Part shown: positions 40,901-48,207 of the stretch, in pieces
How the letters are laid out: each line of letters begins with the position of its first letter
How positions within the stretch are numbered: position 1 is the stretch's first letter
Notes under the pieces: generated by a model
Databases searched by the model: none
What the model was told of the DNA's origin: nothing
Seen by the model: only the letters and a program-made list of their open reading frames with translations
Translations under genes and position numbers: made by a program
Source of the DNA: Henricia sp. BOLD:AAB3569
Taxonomy: Eukaryota > Echinodermata > Asteroidea > Spinulosida > Echinasteridae
Length of the DNA: 64,000 nucleotides
Assembly (NCBI GenBank): GCA_037783545.1
Contig: JBBELK010000167.1
Location: 976,679-1,040,678, forward strand
Direction: 5' to 3'

Positions 40901-43900
40901 GTCGTTTCGCTTGTTTAGCGTAGTCTTCGTTCAAGTCACTACTTATCTTGACATCGTCTACCGATTCTTTGGCTTTTAACGACGGCATCATAATCACGTC
41001 TTCGTTGTCGGTCTTAGTTTCGGCATCTGGTTCGTATGATTGCGGTTCTTGTTCGGTTTCAATTATACCAACGCATACGCGTTCGAGCACATTTTCGGTT
41101 GTTTGCTTTTCGCTCGTTTCGAGATTTGATCGCGTGACGTACTTTTTCAGCATGTTGGCGTGGAATGTCTTTAGCCTATTGTCACCGAAATCAATGCGAT
41201 AATCAACATTTCCAACTTTGGCTACTACAGGGAAAGGACCCTTCCACTGAAGTAACAGTTTGTTGTGGTCAGTCGGTAGGAGTAGTAGGACAAGATCACC
41301 TACACTGAAACTTCGCATTCGAGACTTTGCACAGTAGTACCGTTTGTTTTTATCTGCCGACTTTTGCAAATTTTGTTGCGCGATTTCACATGTCTTTTCT
41401 AGGCGTTCGCGTAGATCTAGAACGTGTTGGTACGTAGTCTTAACGTCGGGATTTGTGACTTTATCAGTCCAAAGTTCTCGTAAGATAGCCATTGGACCAC
41501 GGACGGTGCGACCGTACAACAATTCAAACGGTGCAAATTTCAAGCTCGAGTGTGGGGTTTCACGGTACGCGAAGAGGAGAGGTCCGAGATAGCGATCCCA
41601 ATCGCGCGGTTTTTCTGAACAAAGTCGTTTCAACATAAGTTTTAACACACCGTTCATCCGTTCAACCAATCCATTACATGATGGATGATACGGTGTGGTA
41701 GTTAGTTGTTTTATGGACAGGAGCCTACTTGTTTCTTTCATGAGATCTGACGTGAACTGTGACCCTTGGTCAGAAAGAATTTCATTGGGAAAACCCACTC
41801 GTGTGAACACGTCAACCATGGCATCTACGATTCTAGTGGTTTCAATACTAGGTAGAGCGACAGCTTCGGGGTACCGCGTGGCATAATCGATCAAAGTGAG
41901 TATGAACCTGTTACCTCTTTCCGATTTAGGGTGAATAGGACCTACGATATCAACCGCGATGCGTTTAAACGGCGTATCTATGAGAGGCATGTCTCCGAGT
42001 GGAACCCTGGTCACTTTACCTTTTGGGATAGTCCTTTGACATATGTCGCAAGATTGACAGTGTCTAGTGATGTCTGCTTGACATCCTGGCCAGAAAAATT
42101 CACTCATAACTTTATCACATGTTTTTCGGGCACCTTGATGTCCACCAAGGACGGTTTCATGAGCCACTTTCATTACATAGGCTCGAAATTTTATAGGAAC
42201 CACTAGCTGATGACATGCGTCTCCAAAATGGAAACTAGGGGATCTGAATTTCCGATATAACAAACCGTCAAGCCAATAAAAATTGGAACTTGATCCATAT
42301 TTGTTGCATTTCTCATCACCACTATGTGTAAGTTCACGTATACGTGACAACGACGGATCGTTAGCTTGTTCGGCCATTATTTCCGATTTCGAGACGTCGG
42401 GGATACTGTCGGGTACTTTAAGTTTCCTTAACGGCCTATCTTGCGCAACGCGTTGAGCTCGCGTCATTACTGCGCATGACTGAATTTCGGCGATCGAGTT
42501 GTTATTAGCCGACTCGGGTGCATCACGACAAACCTTATCTACTGAGGCGCTGTATTGCCAGAGTGGGTCGGGATTATTCGGTGATCGGACACCCGCGATG
42601 TTACCAATGATCACGTCATACACTGGTTGATTCATGCATAGCGCGTCGGTCCAGCCAACGAAATAGGGCGAGTCTAATTTAATTATCGCGACAGGAGCTA
42701 CGCGCACAGTTCCATCGACCAGAATACACGATTTCTCAGTACCGGTGAGTTGTTCATCAGGAACGAGGTTGCGCTTTATCACTACACTGCTGCAGCCGCT
42801 ATCTCGCAGAACTTTGCATTTCATGTTATTAACTAATCCGTCGGAGACAGGCATTCCAGAGCGTTCAGAATTTTTGCACGCAGCGCTCATTACGGGTAAC
42901 TCGTGGCCGCATATCAACGTGGCGTAACCATCTCGCGTGCAGCATTCGCCTAACGGAGTGAGATTAGGCAACGTCGAAATGTACGCTATAGTCTCCGTTA
43001 CTTCGGAAGGACTACTATCCCTAGATTTAGTGGGATTTGAAGTAGTCGTTCCGGTAGTGCGTTCGGTATCGAACAAGCCTGTAATCGCAGAGGCAATCAC
43101 ATTGGCAACTTTTGCAATGTCTTTGGGTCTACTTCGGCAGTTGCGTGCAATGTGGCCCGGCTTGCCACATATAAAACACGTACGAGATGACGCATCTCGC
43201 GCAGTCCCTATATTGTAAGTCGGCCTAGGGGATCTAGCGAATGGTGCATTATCCGATTGCCTTTGGTCTGCGGGTCCCTTATTCGAGTATGGGACAAACG
43301 GTTTCCGATTCGCGATGAAAGTACCGAAGCCACCGTGTGCGTCCGTATACTGTTCCGCGAAGTGTGCAATCTCCGTAACACTACCCGGTTTCCGTTCCTT
43401 TAAGAACAGAGCCATCGGTTCACTACAACAACTCATGAATTGTTCCCGCAGGAGCAAATCTTTCAGACCATCGTATGTCTTAGGCGTCTTAGCCATAGCA
43501 ACCCAACGTGACAGTAAGTTATCAAGACGAACTGCGAACTGAGGTGCACTTTCGTCTTTCTCTGGTTTAGCCGACCTAAATTTCTGTCTAAAGCCATGTT
43601 CATTTAGGTGGAACCGTTTAAGCAACGCTTCTTTGAGTGTGTCGTAGTCAGCCGATTTTTCCAAACTAAGCCTAGAGTAAACATCGAGTGCTTTTCCTTT
43701 TAAGAGCGCACTTAGGTTTGTGGCCCATGTCTCAAAGTCCCATTCTTGCATGGTTGCATATCGCTCAAAACGCTGTAGGTACGCGTCCAAGTCGTCGCGC
43801 GTCTCGTCAAAAGCTGGGAGTTTTGGAGCGCGCGGTTGCATTTTGCCTTTAGAGTGATAATTGGGTTCACCGCCTTCCGCACCTTCGGACAGAGTAGCCA

Positions 43901-44186
43901 TTTCATTTCTTACATTCTCGAGCGTTATTTGCGTTTCCAATTGTTGTTGTTCTAAGCGCTTCATTTCTAGGTTCTCGACGCGTTCTTCTCGGGCAAGTTG
44001 TTGTAATTTTGTGCGTTCTGTTTGGACATAGTGCAATAAGTCTGTGCCAATCAACCCACAACTTTCACCAAGCAAACGCAACTCTCTCATTTGACCCTCC
44101 ATCATGATGCCAACAGTAATCAACAGTAAGATAATTTGCATACCAGTCGGGGATTGACTTGGGTGTGAAGCTGTACCGCGATGCAT
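40105..44186 (-). CDS. gag-pol: Gag-Pol polyprotein (gag-PR-INT-RT), 3'-truncated in RT
   Basis: This is a single uninterrupted frame of about 1361 codons encoding the structural and enzymatic polyprotein of an LTR retrotransposon. In order: coiled-coil-rich Gag N-terminus (~50-99), capsid (~122-285), CCHC zinc knuckle (C337, C340, H345, C350), aspartic protease with DSG at 462-464, integrase zinc module (H676, H683, C713, C716), integrase core D746, D806, E842 (D,D-35-E), a GPF motif at ~983, and RT with YIDD at 1275-1278. Gag and Pol share one frame without a stop or frameshift. The retroelement sequence ends after residue 1361 (in ...LGLSG), before RNase H, and the frame continues into satellite. 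The first methionine, at 44186, is about 180 bp downstream of the primer site. Methionines at residues 16, 28 and 29 are alternatives, so the start is uncertain. It is degenerate by truncation only: I see no internal stop. Confidence 0.9.
41100..42200 (-). other. Integrase (HHCC, D,D35E, GPF module), upstream of RT
   Basis: The zinc-binding H676, H683, C713 and C716 come first. The catalytic acidic residues follow: D746 (41949-41951, in VDIVGP), D806 (41769-41771, in LSDQGSQF) and E842 (41661-41663, in GLVERMNG), with the canonical 35-residue spacing between the last two. The GPF motif at 41232-41240 and a short basic C-terminus follow. All motif residues are intact. The position before RT is the diagnostic feature of Gmr1-like elements. 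Confidence 0.92.
42600..42860 (-). other. Retropepsin-like aspartic protease domain
   Basis: The catalytic triplet DSG lies at 42795-42803 in the context LRDSGCSSVVIK, as in gypsy-type proteases that cut the polyprotein. A hydrophobic stretch with YDVIIGN lies about 70 residues further on and fits the conserved downstream loop of retropepsins. The exact domain limits cannot be set by eye. Confidence 0.7.
43136..44186 (-). other. Gag region: coiled coil, SCAN-like capsid, CCHC knuckle
   Basis: Residues ~1-350 of the polyprotein. A Glu/Lys/Gln-rich stretch (~50-99) has a coiled-coil look. The capsid follows a Pro-rich linker (~118-124) and contains LLREQFMSCC and FAEQYTDAH (about 245-284). That pattern resembles the vertebrate SCAN domain, which is known to descend from the capsid of Gmr1-like elements. 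The zinc knuckle CX2CX4HX4C at 337-350 would bind the genomic RNA during particle assembly. Confidence 0.8.
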
Positions 44187-44368
44187 TGGGATATTTCCTG
44201 ACCGGTCTTGCAGTGCGGCTCAACCTTCCACCATGTTACCTCATGCACAAACATCAAAATACAAGAACGGATAAATTAATAATTCATACTCATAATTCAT
44301 GCAAATTTATCTCATCTGGTCCGATCTACAACAATATTTACTGTTCCCCTTTGTTACTGTGTCTCTTT
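44187..44368 (-). other. Retroelement leader (5' untranslated region)
   Basis: Sequence between the primer-binding site and the first methionine of Gag on the minus strand. It is AT-rich with no long frame of its own. A packaging signal or ribosome-entry structure would be expected here, but I cannot identify one. Confidence 0.6.
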
Positions 44369-44386
44369 TGTTCGGACAAGCCCCCA
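44369..44386 (-). other. Primer-binding site, tRNA-Pro type
   Basis: On the minus strand the sequence is TGGGGGCTTGTCCGAACA, three bases (TTT) after the LTR end. Its first 14 bases match the complement of the 3' end of animal tRNA-Pro (TGGGGGCTCGTCCG) with one change. This site would prime minus-strand DNA synthesis. Confidence 0.75.
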
Positions 44387-44389
44387 AAA

Positions 44390-44603
44390 TGTCACCCAGG
44401 TCCCGAAAATAAGGGGATTAGTATTGTCGTTGATCACGACAAAATGAGACAAACTAAGACAAGCCTTTCCGTTTATATATATGTATTATTACGACTTAAT
44501 TATTTGACGTATTTACAATATTTACAAATAAATGGTGTAAGAGTAAAGGGCCACTGTCTTGACCAAGTAAACAAAATAAATCATGGTTTGCGTATAACTT
44601 TCG
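44390..44603 (-). repeat. LTR remnant (3' 214 bp of a 5' LTR)
   Basis: The reverse complement matches 46870-47083, the end of the complete LTR, with three substitutions that I can see (about 98.6% identity). It ends in GGTGACA next to the primer site, as a 5' LTR should. The upstream ~1.3 kb of the LTR is missing because the sequence switches to the plus-strand RT at ACTTTCG (44597-44603). Confidence 0.88.
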
Positions 44604-44951
44604 GATGATGCCTTTCGGCTTAGTAAATGCACCCGCTACATTTAGTCGTATGATGAGAACATTACTGACTGGACTCACCAATGTAGACAACTACATAGAC
44701 GATATTCTCGTTCACACTGTTTCTTGGGAAATGCATCTCAAAGTCCTTTCAGAACTGTTGCAAAAACTCCGAGACGCTAACCTTACCGCTAAACCGAGTA
44801 AATCGGTCATCGGTATGCACAAAGTCGAATACCTCGGACATATCGTCGGTCAAGGAAAACTAGCTCCGCAACCAGACAAAATGCTAAAAATAAAAAATGC
44901 GCCAATTCCCCAAACGAAAAAGCAGCTTCGTTCGTTTCTTGGACTCTCAGG
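44597..44951 (+). repeat. Inverted duplication of RT core, right arm (355 bp)
   Basis: Counterpart of 40105-40459 in the opposite orientation (354/355). Its first seven bases, ACTTTCG, also belong to the LTR remnant, so the join lies within this microhomology. Confidence 0.93.
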
Positions 44952-45492
44952 ATATTATAGGAAATTCATTCCGAACTATGCCACACTTGCCACTCCGTTA
45001 ACGTCGAAAACAAGAGCAAAAGAACCAAATAAAATCGTTTTCAACGTACGCGAACTGCAATCTTTCGAGACACTAAAAACTGTTCTAGATTCGGACCCAA
45101 TCCTTCATCTTCCCGACTGCAATCGGTCGTTTATCCTACGTACGGATGCCTCTGACTCAGGGCTAGGTGCCGTACTCCTGCAGGAACACGGCGACGAAGT
45201 ATTCCCTGTGTCATATGCGAGTCGGAAACTACTGGAACGAGAAAAAGCCTACTCGATCATGGAAAAAGAATGCTTGGCGCTAATTTGGGCGATCAACAAA
45301 TTCCAATGTTATCTGTATGGCAAACCTTTCGTATTAGAAACCGACCACCAACTGCTCATGTACATGCAGAAAACCAAAGTTTCGAATCCGCGAATCATGC
45401 GCTGGGCGCTTTCGCTGCAACCGTATCGATTTAGAATTGACGCGATCAAAGGTACGGATAACGTAGGCGCAGACTACTTCAGCCGAAATTAA
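44597..45492 (+). pseudogene. pol: Pol fragment: RT core to RNase H, 5'-truncated
   Basis: An open frame with YIDD at 44692-44703, FLGLSGYYRKFIPNY after the RT, and a Ty3/gypsy RNase H: TDASDSGLGAVL (first catalytic Asp at 45145), MEKECLAL (Glu) and ETDHQLL (Asp). It ends GADYFSRN with a TAA stop at 45490-45492, a typical C-terminus for gypsy Pol proteins that end with RNase H. The methionines at 44605 and 44608 lie inside the conserved MMPFGL motif of RT and are not a true start. The protein begins in mid-domain because the upstream part is missing at the inversion junction. RNase H would have degraded the RNA template, and its key residues are intact. Confidence 0.9.
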
Positions 45493-45555
45493 GATATATA
45501 GATAATTGTATATAAGGCGAAGAAAATCCTACGTATTTTCTTTTAAACGATGGGG
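45493..45555 (+). other. 3' spacer with polypurine-tract candidate
   Basis: Only 63 bp separate the RNase H stop from the LTR, so there is no env gene. GATGGGG (45549-45555) lies directly before the LTR start and is the best polypurine-tract candidate for plus-strand priming. A second purine run, AAGGCGAAGAAAA, is at 45513-45525. Confidence 0.55.
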
Positions 45556-46674
45556 TGAACTGTAACATCGTTTCCTTTAATACGTATTTTTGTTAGTGGT
45601 TAAAAGTTTGGAGTGGTTAATCTCCTGGAGATATTCAGACTACACCTGTATTACATAACACTCTTCTGGGTTTGTGGTTTTACTCCTTTGAATAGCATTG
45701 GCTTTTTATCACACTGTACTAGAACCTTTTCAATTACCCCATTGTATGTAACATGGTCATGGTAGTTCACTCACCTGTTTCATTGTATTAAGTATAATAC
45801 AAAGCCAGTCAAGCATTATTGTGAGCATGTAGACATCCTTTTTTTAGTACGTGAGTTTTGACAGTTAAGCTATGTAGTGAGAAGACGTTTTGACAGTTTG
45901 GTGTGTGTGAGTGTGTTTGGGTTATGTTGCCACCGTAACCAACAGGCGTGTGGAGTCTGCCACCGCAGGATAGGGTCGGCAATCTGTGTACCCTATGGGT
46001 CTACCCGTGATTTGATGCTTTGTGACTAAGCAAGTTTTGGGACTCTCTGACCGGTCTTCACGGCAACCAGCCTGAAGCCTGAAGCTTGTTTTTGACGGAA
46101 CTACCGTAAGTTGAATTTATTTAAATGATTATGAGATTCTGTCAAATTAATGAATATTATTTTTGTCTACACATTTGATTGCATTTATTGAAATGTGAGT
46201 TGAGACATTATATCTTGCTTATTTTAAAGTGAATTACAGCAAATTATTTCAGAATATATATTTGCAGGTTTTCGGTAATTATATTTTATGCAGATGACCT
46301 TTTTGCTGAGGGTATTTCCCGCATGTTAATGAGCCAGTACATAGGCGTTCCCAGTGAGGACAGCCAAGGACGCAGGACAGGTTAGACCGTCAAGACAGGA
46401 CGTCAACCGCTGTCTGGGGCTCAAGGGAAAAGGTCGTACTACTAATTTGCTGCTGATTCAGTTGATTTGCTGCTTATAATTTTGTTAATTTGAGCAAAAG
46501 TTTGCAATATTTTGAGTTGCTTCTATTTGTTAATTGCTTTAAAGATGCGAGCACGCAGAACCCTGTTCGTTATCTTTCAGTTTTACACGCATTTCATTTG
46601 AGTCAAAGCGACGTATTGGTTGAAGCACTACTTGGCATTTCTTTCATTTATTTATCATCTGATAAATAATGTGT

Positions 46675-46742
46675 GTATTTGATTAATTTCGACAAGGGAC
46701 CAATTGTTGTATTTGATTAATTTCGACAAGGGACCAATTGTT
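46675..46742 (+). repeat. 34-bp tandem duplication inside the LTR
   Basis: Two adjacent identical 34-bp copies (46675-46708 and 46709-46742), each containing TTTCGACAAGGGACCAATTG. Duplicated U3 blocks in LTRs often act as enhancer repeats, but that role is only a guess here. Confidence 0.9.
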
Positions 46743-46991
46743 CTCTAATTTATTTGAGGCGGTACTCGGTACATTCATTACTTTATTCTCTCCACGTTTC
46801 AGTTTAATTTCGTTTATTAATTTGATAGTTTTGTTTCTTTAAGTTAAATTGAGTTATTTCAGTTGATTGCGAAAGTTATACGCAAACCATGATTTATTTT
46901 GTTTACTTGGTCAAGACAGTGACCCTTTACTCTTACACCATTTATTTGTAAAAATTGTAAATACGTCAAATAATTAAGTCGTAATAATACA

Positions 46992-47001
46992 TATATATAA
47001 A
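46992..47001 (+). promoter_or_regulatory. TATA-like box near the LTR end
   Basis: TATATATAAA lies 82 bp before the LTR end and is conserved in the inverted remnant (about 44472-44482). If used, transcription would start near 47020-47030, giving an unusually short R-U5. This rests on sequence match alone. Confidence 0.3.
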
Positions 47002-47086
47002 CGGAAAGGCTTGTCTTAGTTTGTCTCATTTTGTTGTGATCAACGACAATACTAATCCCCTTATTTTCGGGACCTGGGTGACATTT

Positions 47087-47125
47087 TGGGGGCTTGTCCG
47101 GGAATCGAACCCGGGACCTCTCGCA
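47087..47125 (+). other. Extended tRNA-Pro complement (3' half) outside the LTR
   Basis: After TTT (47084-47086) the sequence starts TGGGGGCTTGTCC and continues GGGAATCGAACCCGGGACC and CTCTCGCA. This is complementary to the 3' end, acceptor stem, T arm, variable loop and start of the anticodon stem of an animal tRNA-Pro over about 38 bases. Normal primer sites match only 18 or fewer. The minus-strand element matches tRNA only for about 14 bases before its own leader begins. The tRNA match stops at 47125, where satellite starts with CAAATGCCGG. No tRNA 5' half or A box is present, so this is not a tRNA gene. Confidence 0.8.
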
Positions 47126-48207
47126 AATGCCGGCAAATTTGGAAATCAAGGAATTTTCCAACCAACTTTAAATTTTGCATGCTCCAAACTGTATATATTC
47201 CGCACTTGTCATGCAAAATTGACAGATTTTTGCTGGGAAATTACAGAGAAATTTCAGAGTTTAGGGAAAACGGAGCTCGGCTACGTGGTTATTCCCCTAA
47301 CCGTGGCTGTTGGGACACCCTGCGCCGCGCTGGTGTACATTTGTACGGCCGTTGACTCACCCCAGATTGTGACGGGAATTAGGTCAAAGTGTGTCCCAAA
47401 TGCCGGCAAATTTGGAAATCAAGGAATTTTCCAACCAACTTCAAATTTTGCATGCTCCAAATTGTATATATTCCGCACTTGTCATGCAAAATTGACAGAT
47501 TTTCGCTGGGAAATGACGGAGAAATTTCAGAGTTTAGGGAAAACGGAGCTCGGCTACGTGGTTATTCCCCTAACCGTGGCTGTTGGGACACCCTGCGCCG
47601 CGCTGGTGTACATTTGTACGGCCGTTGACTCACCCCAGATTGTGACGGGAATTAGGTCAAAGTGTGTCCCAAATGCCGGCAAATTTGGAAATCAAGGAAT
47701 TTTCCAACCAACTTCAAATTTTGCATGCTCCAAACTGTATATATTCCGCACTTGTCATGCAAAATTGACAGATTTTCGCTGGGAAATGACGGAGAAATTT
47801 CAGAGTTTAGGGAAAACGGAGCTCGGCTACGTGGTTATTCCCCTAACCGTGGCTGTTGGGACACCCTGCGCCGCGCTGGTGTACATTTGTACGGCCGTTG
47901 ACTCACCCCAGATTGTAACGGGAATTAGGTCAAAGTGTGTCCCAAATGCCGGCAAATTTGGAAATCAAGGAATTTTCCAACCAACTTCAAATTTTGCATG
48001 CTCCAAACTGTATATATTCCGCACTTGTCATACAAAATTGACAGATTTTCGCTGGGAAGTGACGGAGAAATTTCAGAGTTTAGGGAAAACGGAGCTCGGC
48101 TACGTGGTTATTCCCCTAACCGTGGCTGTTGAGACACCCTGCGCCGCGCTGGTGTACATTTGTACGGCCGTTGACTCACCCCAGATTGTGACGGGAATTA
48201 GGTCAAA

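Larger units (their letters stand above)
45556..47083 (+). repeat. Complete long terminal repeat (~1.53 kb)
   Basis: The left end is TGAACTGTAACATCG, after the polypurine candidate. The alternative start TGTAACATCG at 45561 pairs better with the right end, GGTGACA. The right end is fixed by the primer-site-like sequence at 47087. Its last 214 bp are also found inverted at 44390-44603. It is non-coding and AT-rich, with no long frame. It would supply promoter and polyadenylation signals. It also contains a 34-bp tandem duplication (46675-46742) and a TATA-like word near its end. Confidence 0.82.
40105..47125. mobile_element. Rearranged Gmr1-like Ty3/gypsy LTR retrotransposon
   Basis: Two parts of one element family meet head-on. 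The 5' part (LTR remnant, primer site, leader, gag, protease, integrase, RT core) lies on the minus strand from 44603 down to 40105. The 3' part (RT core, RNase H, polypurine tract, complete LTR, tRNA-derived sequence) lies on the plus strand from 44597 to 47125. They overlap in an RT segment present in both orientations. Integrase lies upstream of RT, the order typical of Ty1/copia, although the protein motifs are of Ty3/gypsy type. That combination defines Gmr1-like elements. There is no env-like frame between RNase H and the LTR (only 63 bp). Neither part is complete. I found no target-site duplication at 40104/40105 versus 47125, and the flanking satellite is in opposite orientation on the two sides. 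Confidence 0.9.

Noticed and set aside
40948..43906. Plus-strand frames of 60-93 codons antisense to gag-pol
   Set aside because: They lie wholly inside a well-supported coding frame on the other strand and show no motifs.
44159..44608. 149-codon plus-strand frame
   Set aside because: It spans leader, primer site and LTR remnant in antisense and crosses the inversion junction, so it is a chance frame.
45493..45555. An envelope gene after pol
   Set aside because: Only 63 bp lie between the RNase H stop and the LTR.
47087..47125. A tRNA gene
   Set aside because: Only the 3' half of tRNA-Pro is represented, and there is no 5' half or A box. A retrotransposon primer-derived sequence explains it better.
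40100..47130. Target-site duplication flanking the retroelement
   Set aside because: The flanks are the same satellite in opposite orientation and at different phases. I found no matching 4-6 bp direct repeat at the two ends.
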